Position numbers and translations under genes: made by a program
Shown here: in pieces, positions 1 to 9,840 of the stretch
Layout of the letters: every line of letters begins with the position of its first letter
Numbering within the stretch: position 1 is the first letter of the stretch
The notes under the pieces: generated by a model
The model's database searches: none
The model's input: only the letters and a program-made list of their open reading frames with translations
Told to the model about the DNA's origin: nothing
NCBI GenBank assembly: GCA_011032825.1
Contig: JAADJZ010000028.1
Location: 62,001 to 126,000, forward strand
Direction of reading: 5' to 3'
From: Massariosphaeria phaeospora
Lineage: Eukaryota; Ascomycota; Dothideomycetes; Pleosporales
Length of the DNA stretch: 64,000 nt

Positions 1-364
1 GCGCATGTCGCAGAGATCATTTGCAAGGAGAGGTCCCGAACGGTCGGAGGATGGACCTTCGCCCCAGGGGGGGGCAGGCCGATTGACTCCGCACTGGCCA
101 GGTAGAGCTGACTTCAAAACCTCGTCCTGTCCCCGGACTTCTCCTCTCTCCACTCACAAGCTGTCGCTTTGCTTCACAAACCCAACTTCCGTCTTTCGTT
201 CCGGCTTTCTGCCACAGTCACTCTTTTCGTCGCCAGTCGACACCTCCGTTCTTTGCAAATACTCCTAAAGTCCTAGCGACTCACTTCCTTCGTGTGCCAT
301 ACTCAACCATTATCTTCAACACACTCTCCAAACTCGCCCCCTCGAAGCATCTTACGCTACCATC
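1..364. other. upstream region of the AA9 gene
   Basis: No convincing gene is seen. The short open frames here are rich in Ser and Pro and have no recognisable domain. The pyrimidine-rich stretch from about 120 to 350 looks like promoter and 5' leader sequence for the secreted oxidase gene that starts at 365. Confidence 0.5.
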
Positions 365-1943
365 ATGAAGTCTTACGCTTTGCTTCTTGCCGCTTTGAGC
401 GCTGCGCCGGCGGTTCTTGCCCATACCGTCTTCATGGAGATGGCTGTAAACGGCGAGGACCAAGTACGTCTTGTGTGTGAATTGCAATAAGCCGGTGGCT
501 GACCATAATCAGGGTCCTGGCTACGCTTTGCGTATGAGCACTGGCCCTTCCGGGTCGGCTTCAGACCCATTGATAGACCTCAGTAGCAAAGACATGGCTT
601 GCAGTACGTGATACAGGCAACAAGATTCGAAACCCAGGATGGCTACTAATTCGATAACTAGACGTCGGTGGCACCAAGGGTGTACAACGGGTTGTGGCCG
701 TTGACGACGGAGCTGTCCTCTCATTCAAATTCCAATCCTATCCCGACGACGCCAGCAAGATGTCTTATGATCCCGGTCACCAGGGTCCGTGTGCCGTGTA
801 TCTCAAAAAGGTTGACTCTGCAATCAAAGACGAGGGTACGTGTGTTCTGTAGGCTAGCAATACATCATGCTAACAAAGATTTCATCAGGTGCCGGCGACG
901 GATGGTTCAAGATATTCGCTGAGGGCTACGATGCGTCGACAAGCCAGTGGTGCAACCAGAAACTCATTGATAACAAGGGACGCCTAAGTATCAGACTCCC
1001 GAAGGGCCTCCAAGGCGGCGACTATCTTATTCGCCCAGAGCTCGTCACACTCCACGCCGCGAACGAGGGTGAACCTCAGTTCTATACCAGCTGTGCACAG
1101 GCCTACATTAAGAGCAGCGGAAACCTTGTACCTGAATCGACGGTGTCCATTCCCGGTGAATTCAAGCATACCGATGAATCCCTCACATGGAACATCTACG
1201 ATGGCATGGATAATGCGAAGTACCCGCTCCCAGGCCCGAAAGTTGCCAAGCTTGTCGCTGGTTCAAGCACCTCATCAACCGGACAAACTGAGGGTCTTCT
1301 CCCCAAAGAGTGCATTGCTGTAAAGGGTGACTGGTGTGGCAAACAGGTGCCATCGTACACTGATGAGACCAGCTGCTGGAAGTCCTCGGAGGATTGCTAT
1401 GCTCAAGCGGATACGTGCTATGCAAACAAAATTGCTACCGGCAACAAACCCTGCGAGAGCTGGTCAAAGCAGCTTTGCGAAGTCATCCAGGCCGACTGCA
1501 GAGCTGGAAAGTCTGGACCCCCCAAGGTGGATCTCCTTCCCAAGCTCGAGAAGATCGATAACGGTCTCGTTTTCGAGGCGCAGAATGAAGGTGCCTCGAC
1601 TTCCCCGTCCAACCAGGAAAACAAGCCCGCCGAGGAAGTCAAGCCTAGTGCTTCGGCCACCCCCGCCGCTGCCCAGTCTACGCCTGAGCCCACTCCTGCC
1701 GTCGAAAAGGAAGCTGTCGTTGCTGAGGACAACAGCAAGCCTGCCGAAGACCCGAAGCCCGACATGGTCATTTCCGCACCCCCTGCTACCACGCCATCTC
1801 CTACCACGGTTATATGCCCCCCCGGCTTCCAGTGTGTGACCAAACACACGACTGCCGTTGTCACCAAAGTCAAGTACGAGACCGTGTATCCCAAGCAGAA
1901 GAGGCAAAGCCTGCACCACAGGCGCCACATGCACAGCTTGTAG
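365..1943 (+). CDS. AA9 lytic polysaccharide monooxygenase with cysteine-rich C-terminal extension
   Basis: Secreted copper enzyme expected to cleave cellulose or related glucans oxidatively. Exons 365-463, 513-603, 662-835 and 889-1943 give 472 residues. A signal peptide (1-19, ending VLA) precedes His20, the N-terminal copper-brace histidine. The second copper histidine is His103 (DPGHQGPC), and the axial pair Gln185 and Tyr187 lies in QFYTSC. The catalytic domain ends near residue 255. It is followed by a segment with eight cysteines (about 262-328), a Pro/Ala/Glu-rich linker and a short CPPGFQC motif with a basic, His-rich tail. No CBM1 is present. The introns are 49, 58 and 53 nt with clean GT/AG ends, and the start is the only ATG that gives a signal peptide ending just before His. 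The family call is very sure; substrate preference cannot be read from sequence. Confidence 0.95.
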
Positions 1944-2391
1944 ATGCACACCCACTGTCTACCCTATTCACGCTCTCCGTTTCTGCCAGTGCTGTCAAGG
2001 GAGTGATGCAGTGCTCGCGAGCTCTCCCAGCTCTATTCATTCACCTGTCGTCTTTACTGTTCGGCTCTTACATTTATGAGTTCGCGTTTTCGCTTCTTGA
2101 TACCTCGTTTTTGCATTGCTGAGTTGGCCGTGCTGGGGGTGAAAATTAGGAAAAGGTTGGGGGTACATAGATTAGCTTTCGATTGAGCAATCAATGGAAA
2201 CATGTTCAAAACCATTTGTCTGCTCAATGCTTGCTTGATTAATGCCAGACTGGAAGAGAAATTGTGCGTGCTTATCCATCCCAAGGCTTGGCATCCCTTT
2301 AGTCAGCACGCTACACGAGACAGCCTACGACCTAGGTAATCCCCACCTCAAGTGCGCAACCACATGACGTGCAACTCGAGCGACAACCTCA
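1944..2391. other. intergenic region
   Basis: This holds the 3' side of the AA9 gene and the 5' side of the F-box-like gene. No gene, repeat or RNA is recognised. Confidence 0.5.
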
Positions 2392-3369
2392 ATGGCCTCG
2401 GTGACCCCTCCTCCTCCTCCCGCCTCACCACACGACACGTCGGCAATGACAAGCGCTTTACCTCTAGCCCCAACTCCTCCCACCATGGCATCCCAAGAAC
2501 AACAACAACCACGCGCTCCAAGGCCCTCTCTTCTCAATCTACCCGCCGAAATCCGCCTCGAGATCTTCCACTATGTCTTCGACCTGGGCAATACACCTCG
2601 CGCCTTCGGCTACACGTGCTACCAGCTTCCGAAGCCCAAATCCAAGGACAAATCCAGCCTGCCCCAGCCATGCGTCTCCAACCCGCTCAACAACCACGGC
2701 ATGATCCTCACAAACCAGGAACTCAGCGCCGAATACCGCCAATGCTTCTACGAGCGCACGACCTTCTTCCTACAAATCAGTAGCCACAACGCCTTCCTCG
2801 GCGCGCCGCAACTCGCGCTCCCCTCTTCCACACCGAGCAACCCACCACCACCGACCTCGCCCCCGTTCCCCAATTTCTGGAACGTGCCCTCCAGCCTGCT
2901 GTCCAGCCTCCGCCACTGCACGCTATACATCGAACTCGGCGCCATCGCCTCGCAGCCCGCATCCCTACACTCGGTCTCGCAGATCGTGCGCGCCAACACC
3001 TCGCAAGCGGATGCGCATCTCGTGCGCCAGGAGCTCAAAACACACACTTCGCTCGCAGACATCAAAGCGCAGGACACAGCCTTCGACATCGCGCTGTGCG
3101 CAGCCATCGGTGCGCTGTTCGCGCACATGCAGCAGCTGCGCAGCGTGAAGCTGTTCTGGGAAACCTCGGTGGTTGGCGGCGTCAACACGGCCACGTCGAC
3201 GAATTGGACGTGGGATACCTTTGGCGTGCCGTTTGTCGCGGTGCTGGAGGAGAAGAAGCCGTTGAGGGAGTTTCAGATTACGGTTGGGGGGCAGGAGGCG
3301 GATGTCGTGTATAAGGCGAAGAGGCGTGAGGGAGGGAAATGGGAGGGTGTCAAGACGATAAACAAGTAG
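2392..3369 (+). CDS. F-box-like / 2EXR-type hypothetical protein
   Basis: Single-exon protein of 325 residues. After a Pro/Thr-rich start it carries a motif of the form LLNLPAEIRLEIFHYVF (about residues 43-59). This is the usual opening of fungal F-box or 2EXR proteins, which often act as substrate adaptors or have no known role. The rest is typical of this class: an N-terminal block with conserved Cys and Tyr, a Pro-rich loop and a mixed helical C-terminus. Two later in-frame ATGs (near 2448 and 2485) also precede the motif, so the true start is uncertain. Codon use has high GC3, like the neighbours, which supports a real gene. I do not recognise a specific orthologue. Confidence 0.75.
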   Translation: MASVTPPPPPASPHDTSAMTSALPLAPTPPTMASQEQQQPRAPRPSLLNLPAEIRLEIFHYVFDLGNTPRAFGYTCYQLPKPKSKDKSSLPQPCVSNPLNNHGMILTNQELSAEYRQCFYERTTFFLQISSHNAFLGAPQLALPSSTPSNPPPPTSPPFPNFWNVPSSLLSSLRHCTLYIELGAIASQPASLHSVSQIVRANTSQADAHLVRQELKTHTSLADIKAQDTAFDIALCAAIGALFAHMQQLRSVKLFWETSVVGGVNTATSTNWTWDTFGVPFVAVLEEKKPLREFQITVGGQEADVVYKAKRREGGKWEGVKTINK

Positions 3370-3827
3370 GGGCCCGACTCTTAAACCTTTCGAACAGATG
3401 GGAATGCACTCTACGACTATGGTTATCAGAGAGTGGCTTTCCGACTTTGGAAGAGGTGCAAACGCACACTGCGATGGCCACAGAAGGTCGCTTGAATTAC
3501 AGTTTTCTGCTGGGATTTTCTCGCCTACAAGTGTTAAACTTGCGAAATCTCTGGCAACCGCTCACAGGGGATCAATATTAGATGGTTGGAAGGTTAAGCG
3601 CGAGGTGTGCTTTGCGCAAGTAGTGCTTTATCAGGATGGCAGCAGGAGTTCGAGTGGGGCTCTGGCTATATCCGCTTGCTGGCGTTTGGAAAACATTGCA
3701 AGTTTATACGCTATGTCTATGCACAGCACACGGCCATATCTGCACAGGCAATGGGCCAACAAGGCACACACCTAAACTCAACAGTTCACCATTCAATATA
3801 CAACTCGTCCATTATTTAGCCTGCTTC
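3370..3827. other. intergenic region
   Basis: Lies between the 3' ends of the F-box-like gene and the convergent RKI1. Overlapping open frames are present but lack coding character. Nothing else is seen. Confidence 0.5.
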
Positions 3828-4722
3828 TCACTCGTTCGCTTTCCGCACCTCAACACTTCCATCCTGCATACCGAAATACACAGCAATTGGTTTCTGGCCG
3901 CCAAACGCCTTGGTGCTGCCATCTTTCTTCCTCAGTGCCTCGGCTTCTATGCCGTTCACTCCAGAGAAAATGCCGACCTCGAGCACGCCCGTCAGCTCTT
4001 TGATCGCCTGAGCCAGATTGTTGACCTCCCATTTTCCGTCGGTTCCGTCGCCCTTGCCTTTGCCGGCTGCCACGTCCCCGGATGTGAGCAGAGTTTGGAA
4101 CGGCGCGTCAACGATGTAGAAGTCTTGGTCCGTCTTGAGCGGTCCGGACTTCTCGAGGAGGGTGGTGCGCAGTTTCGGGTCGGAGGAGCCGAGGACACGG
4201 AGCGAGTGGAGGACTGTGGGGACGGCGATGGGGGCGACTTCGATGGGGATGGTGGGCCAGTTTGTTAAGAGGCGAGGCTGCATTTTGCGGTAGTCTGCCG
4301 CAATTATTAACAAGCGTGCGAACTGCAGTGGTTCAGTGCACCGTACCAGCCACGCAGACAAACTTCTTCGCCCGCTCCGCAACCAGCTTCTCCTGGAACA
4401 GACACGCGCCTCCGCCCTTTATGCAGTTCAACTCCTCGTCGACCTCGTCGGCGCCGTCGAAGGCAATGTCCAGCATCACATGGTCGGGTAAGCTGTCGAA
4501 GGCAATGGGCGTGAGGCCGGCTTGCACGATGTTTTGGCGCGACTGGTAGCCGGTTGGCACGAAGCGGATCGCGGGGTTCGTGGACGCTTCCTTTATGGCT
4601 TCGACCACGTAGACGATGGTGGTGCCGGAGCCGATGCCTACGTGGGTCGCAGACGGGTCGAAGTTCTCTTTGACGGCCTTCTGCGCGGCTGTGCGTTTCG
4701 CGGATTCGATGGCGTCGGTCAT
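3828..4722 (-). CDS. RKI1: ribose-5-phosphate isomerase (type A)
   Basis: Interconverts ribose-5-phosphate and ribulose-5-phosphate in the non-oxidative pentose phosphate pathway (cytosolic). Exons 4722-4347 and 4294-3828 on the minus strand, with a 52-nt intron, give 280 residues, close to the family's usual 230-260. Diagnostic motifs are GIGSGTT near the N-terminus, FDGADEVD (catalytic Asp region), KGGGACLFQEK and, across the splice, VADYRKM. The chosen start (MTDAIESAKRTAA) matches where family members begin. An open frame continues upstream to an ATG at 4956, adding 78 Ser/Thr/Arg-rich residues that could be an alternative N-terminus or just untranslated leader. The gene faces ULA1 head to head. 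Confidence 0.95.
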
Positions 4723-5256
4723 GGTGGGGGGTTTGCTGCGGATGGCGGTCGAGGAGATGGGTCGTTGGGAACTGTTCCACGAACGTGTTGAGGATGAGAC
4801 CGTGGTGATGGGGGATGCAACACTGGTGCTAAAGGTCAATTGAGGAGTGCAATGTACCAATGGCAGCTTCTGATGACTGATGCCACGGATTTGCTGAGAT
4901 ATGCTGCGTGGATGCAGGTGCATCGGGCTTGTCCTCCACGGACACTGGACAGCCAACAGATTGATTGTTCTTCGCCAAACACAGTGTGATAGAGAGAATC
5001 TTAAACGACTACTATGTATATATATATATATTTGAGAATGAGCTCACCGAGGGGCATCACGGCGTCGGCCCCGCGGAGAAACTACCCCGCCACGGCTTGG
5101 CACTACCGCCGACGTGCCTGAGGCGTAGGTGCACACCGCCCGGCAGTATTTCGGCGGTGCCTGGAGTAAGAGTAAGAGTAAGGTATCTCAATCGCAGAAC
5201 TCGCTCTATATCTGCATCCCAAGCCTTTTCTACTGAACCATCGCACGGCATCGAAC
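4723..5256. other. divergent RKI1/ULA1 promoter region with (TA)n run
   Basis: Shared upstream region of two divergent genes. It contains the possible N-terminal extension of RKI1 (to 4956) and an AT dinucleotide run near 5013-5031. No separate gene is seen. Confidence 0.55.
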
Positions 5257-7167
5257 ATGTCGGATCTTCCCCCTCCCGTCCAAGGCCCAACCGCCAAAGA
5301 GAAGAAGTAAGCTCAACTAGCTCCCTACCAAGCAAGAGTAGCTACTGACTCAGGCAGATACGACCGTCAGTTGCGCCTGTGGGGAGCTACTGGTCAGATC
5401 GCGCTCGAAGACTCGCACATACTCCTTATCAACTCTGGGCCGGGCGTCGTCGGACTCGAAACACTCAAGAACCTCGTGCTGCCTGGAATTGGAAACTTCA
5501 CGATACAAGATTCGGCTGTGGTGTCTGAGGCGGATTTGGGGGTGAACTTCTTTCTGGAAGAAGAGCACCTGGGCGGTTATCGCGCTGAGCATACGTGCAA
5601 TTCACTCAAGGAGCTGAACCCGGATGTTCAGGGCCACTTCGTCACAGAAGTACTACGATCAATTCATTGCCGCAGCTGTGGTTTACTGACCTCCAACAGC
5701 CGGTCGAGTCCTGGTTGACTCAGCCAGATGCTCTAAAACAATACACCCTCATTCTCGTTACTGCGCCTATCCGACCAGAGCTTCTAACTAGCCTCTCCAC
5801 ACACGCAAGCGCTGCGTTAATTCCGCTATTTTACATCCACTGCGTAGGCTTCTACTCGCACTTCTCCATACACCTACCTCCTGCGTTCCCCATCGTAGAC
5901 ACACATCCTGATCTAGAGACTACAACGGACCTCCGACTCCTCAAGCCATGGCCGGAGTTGCTAGATTTCGCGACGGAGAAGACACAGGGACTGGATACTC
6001 TTAGTGCAGAGGATCATGGACACGTTCCATATATCGCACTGTTACTCTATCATCTGGAAGAGTGGAAAAAGGAGCATGATGGTCAGGCCCCGCAGAACTA
6101 CAAGGAAAAGACGGCGTTTAGGGAGACGGTGTCGAAGGCCGCACGGACGAACAGCGCCGAAGGCGGAGAAGAGAACTTCGACGAGGCGGTAGCAGCGGTG
6201 CTCAAGTCACTAAATCCACCGGAGCCCAGCGGGTCTGTAAAGGACATCTTCAAAGCCCCCGAGTGTGTGCTCGTCAAGAAAGATTCACCCAGCTTCTGGG
6301 TAATAGCACATGCCATTGGGCTGTTCTACACCAAATACGGCGTCTTACCAGTGCCAGGCTCGGTTCCGGACATGAAGGCACGGTCTGCAGATTACATCCA
6401 ACTACAAAACGTGTACAAGTCGAAAGCGCGGAAGGACATGGCAGAAGTGCTGGAGAGTATTCGGTTTCTGGAGAGGACAGCGGACCGGAGTACGCAGATC
6501 GAAGAGAAGCATGTGGAGGCGTTCTGTAAGAACGCGGCGCATATCAAGCTGGTGAGAGGGCGACCGTTCCATGTGGTACAGGCGGGCGAGACAATCAGTT
6601 GGGGAGACAGAGCAAAGTCAATAGGTGAGTTCTCAACCATGATTTCCTCCTGTCGAACACTAACATTTGATAGCGCAAACACTCACCTTCCCGGACTCCC
6701 TCGTCCCGCTATATATCGCTTTCCTCGCCTGGGACCAATTCGTCGCAACCCACGACAAAGACGCACTAGGCGGCGCACCCAAGGTCCCCGGCGAGACGGA
6801 TCCAGACACCGACAGCGAGAAAGTTACCGGCATCGCGTCTAAAATTATGGATGATCTAGTGAAAGAGGGCAGTGCTTCCGTAGACGAGGATGAGGATGCC
6901 ACTGTGAAGGCACAGCTCCAAGATTTTGTCCAAGAACTGTAAGTTCCCCTTTTCATCTACGGAAAATTATGTTGTGTGGACTGTAGAGACTGATTGCTTG
7001 CAAATAGTGTCCGAGCCGGCGGCGCCGAACTGCACAACATCGCCGCCTTGACGGGCGGCCTCGCCTCGCAGGAGGTCATCAAGGTCATCACGGAGCAATA
7101 CGTGCCTGTTGACAACACGTGTGTTTTCGATGGCGTTCGAAGTAGAACTATGGTTATTAGGGTATAG
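5257..7167 (+). CDS. ULA1: NEDD8-activating enzyme E1 regulatory subunit (APPBP1/Ula1)
   Basis: Partner of Uba3 in the heterodimeric E1 that activates NEDD8/Rub1 for cullin neddylation. Five exons: 5257-5306, 5358-5649, 5700-6624, 6674-6938 and 7008-7167, giving 563 residues (human APPBP1 is about 534). The start MSDLPPP leads into YDRQLRLWGATGQ, the family's N-terminal signature. Next come the nucleotide-fold segment ILLINSGPGVVGLETLKNL and an adenylation-like half without a catalytic Cys, as expected for this subunit. The C-terminus contains the conserved GGAELHNIAALTGGLASQEVIK block, broken here only for length. All four introns are 50-69 nt and restore the frame at conserved places. The orthology call is firm. 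Confidence 0.95.
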
Positions 7168-7983
7168 GTAGGTAGATGGTTGCGCCGTAAATAAAATAAA
7201 GACTGTGGGGACCTTTTGCATGGGCGAGGCCGTCTTGGAAGAATGCACGGTAATTAGGGCCGGAAATGAAAGATTCTAGATGCAATGTTTACTTTCAGAG
7301 AGTGACACGTAGTCGTCGGCGCGGAAACACTGGCGGGTCCGGAGGAAGAGGGGTTGGGGTTGTGAGTATGCATGCCTCTAAAGGAATTGGGTTTTGAGAG
7401 ACTGGTTTCTACGGATCTGAGCCTTTTCGTCGTCCTATCCGTAGTTATCTTCTGCTTCTTCCAGCTTGTGTTTGTCAATGTCTAAACCCTGTCCTTATCC
7501 TTTCACGATACATGACCTACCACATCTGCAACTTTCGAGACCACATGTTGTTCTGTCGCTACAGTACCGTGCGAACTTGCAACATATTACCACATAGGAC
7601 AGTAATCAGACTTAGCAGATGATTTGTCCGGAGAAGCGCAGCAGTGTGTCAAACATGTCAACATCATACATATTTACCGTGAGGGATCACAGCAAACCCT
7701 GAACTACTATTAGCAGACGCGTCCACAGAGGGAACATGCAAACAGCACAGGCTTCACACTCAATAAATCCTTTTCATGCGCATTGCTCTATCTACAGGTT
7801 TGCACCGCTCATTCGTTCCATCCATCGATCCACCTTCCATCCATCCATAAGAATATACAAAGCGAAGGAGACTGCAAATGCAATACAGGTTTTCTGCCAC
7901 GGGAAACAAACAACAGCTCTAGCACCCATCCATCCATCGATGCCACTCTCACCATCCCATCCATCTACCTACCAACCGATCGC
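7168..7983. other. intergenic region between convergent ULA1 and GH7 genes
   Basis: This 0.8 kb holds the 3' flanks of two convergent genes. A run of CATCCATC-like repeats near 7815-7975 is visible. No gene is recognised. Confidence 0.5.
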
Positions 7984-9462
7984 TTATGCGGGCTGCGCGA
8001 AGGTAGACCCAATAGGACCGAACTTAATGTTCGAGTAGATAACCGTAGCATCGGGATGGTCCTTCTCGACGACCTCCGGCTTGCCCGAGTCCGTAGCGCA
8101 CGTGCCGCGCGCAACACCAGGCTTCTCCGGGTCGGCGTCGGTGGGGTAGGTAGAGTCGAGCCAGAGCATGTTGACGGCATGGTCGTCCCAGAGCGACATG
8201 ACGAGGACGTGGCCGCGGGCGAGCGAGGCAGCCATCTCGTTGAGGCCGCCCAGCGTGGCGAACGACGACGTGTCGCCGAAGACGGACTTCTGCGCCGTGC
8301 AGAAGGCCTCGGTGATGGAGTTGCCGGTTACGCCCGGGATGGTGCTGTCCGAGTTCGCAAACACTTTGCCGCCTTGCACGTAGAAGCGCTTGATGTCGGA
8401 GATCTGCGAGCCCGAGCCGATGAACTGGGTTACGACCGTCATCTTCTTGGTGCTGTCGAGGGTCATGCCTGGGCCGTAGAAGTCCTTGACGCCCATGCGG
8501 TAGCTCTGTGTAGGAGTTAGTTTGGTCGGGCGATTTAGAGAGGAGAGGGGCGAAGGCTTACGTTGAAATCACAGCCGTCCTTGTCGCAGACACCGCCGTA
8601 GCGGTTGTCGCCGTCACCGCACTCGGTACCGGTGCAGACCTTGATGCCCGTGGTCTTGCAAGGGTGAGGGGTGTAGGCAGTGGAGATAGAGTTGGCCTCC
8701 CAGATATCCATCTCGGGGCAGCAGGCGCCCTTTTCACCCGTACCGGAGTTCTTGTCGTTGGGGTTCGACACCCAGCCCTCGACATTAGCACCACCCTCGA
8801 TCCACTTGAGGTCGTGAGGGCACTGGGAGTCACAGTATCCTGTTTGTTGTTAGTACTCGAACTCAGGGAGACCATGTTGATAAGCTCGACTCACCAGTTC
8901 CGTATTTGGCACCGGCCTTGTTGTTTCCCTTGTTCATGCCACCGTCAGCGGCCATCTCAACGAAGTACAGAGCACCGTTGAGTCCGCAAGGAAGCTTGGA
9001 GGTATCGACGTCGACGGTGAACTCCTTGCCGACGAGGTTGAACATCTGGTACTTGGAATCGCTCTCCATGAGGTAGGTTCGCGAGCCGATGTTGGTGGAG
9101 TAAGAACCCTTCTTGACGAACTGAAGAGTCAGGGCGTTGCCGCTGGTGCTGATACCGTAGGTGCCAGAGTAGTCAGCACCATCGATAGCACAGTTCTTAG
9201 CGCAGGAAGCTCCATCAGCGCAGCTGGTGGCGTTCCAGGAGTTGTCGGTGTAGCAGTTGGTGTATCCGCTGGTGACGTGCGCCCACCGCCAGTTGGCGTC
9301 AAGGGTGACGGAGCCGCTCTTGCTAGTGCAGCTGGTTCCACCCTTTCCTGTGCATGTTTGCCATGTCATCTTCGGGTGGGTTTCGGTTGTCTCCTTGCCG
9401 ACCTGCTGGGCAGTGACAGCTCCGAAGAGCAAGAGGGACGCGAGAGCGAGTGATTTGTACAT
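7984..9462 (-). CDS. GH7 cellobiohydrolase without CBM1
   Basis: Secreted retaining cellulase that releases cellobiose from cellulose chain ends. Exons 9462-8895, 8839-8562 and 8505-7984 give 455 residues. The signal peptide is 1-18 (ending AVTA before QQVGKE). The catalytic signature EMDIWEAN supplies Glu232 (nucleophile), Asp234 and Glu237 (acid/base). Numerous cysteines match the GH7 disulfide framework, and tunnel-loop segments such as SWDGAYRM-like [13 protein letters not shown] are present. The protein ends shortly after the catalytic domain (FAQPA), so there is no linker or cellulose-binding module. Introns are 55 and 56 nt. A TATA box lies 64 nt upstream of the ATG. Cellobiohydrolase rather than endoglucanase is inferred from the long loops and is likely but not proven. 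Confidence 0.95.
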
Positions 9463-9525
9463 GGTGGCGGAGCGAAGGACGATCGTTGGAGGCTGGAGAG
9501 TTCGACAGACACTGGGGAAGCTTCC

Positions 9526-9532
9526 TTATATA
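9526..9532 (-). promoter_or_regulatory. TATA box of the GH7 gene
   Basis: TATATAA on the minus strand, 64-70 nt upstream of the GH7 start codon. The position suits a strongly regulated secreted-cellulase promoter. Confidence 0.6.
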
Positions 9533-9820
9533 CATCAACAGGCGTCCGCGGGTGCCATTTGCATGATATGAAGAAATTCACTCCAAGTTTTCCAAGAGTT
9601 CCACTTGATCCAATCATTGCGCACTTGCAAGGTATTGCCACCAATATCGAGGGCACGGCGGCTTGTCGGGAGATCTAAAACAAAGTGTACTGAGCAAGTA
9701 ATGAAGCGTAAATGAACTGTTCTCTACCGTGGAGAGATTCTGGGGTAATTGTGGAGATCTGTGCGTCGCTATGCCGGATTCCTTGCTTCTAGAAGAAAGC
9801 GGATAACGTGACAATCCGGG

Positions 9821-9840
9821 AGTGATAGGCGCCTATCACT
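9821..9840. repeat. perfect 20-bp palindrome upstream of GH7
   Basis: AGTGATAGGC followed directly by its exact reverse complement. It lies about 360 bp upstream of the GH7 start codon. The perfect dyad with no spacer could be a dimeric regulator site, but no known motif is assigned. Confidence 0.5.

Noticed and set aside
3636..4268. 210-codon plus-strand frame opposite RKI1
   Set aside because: Antisense shadow of a gene with clear family motifs on the minus strand.
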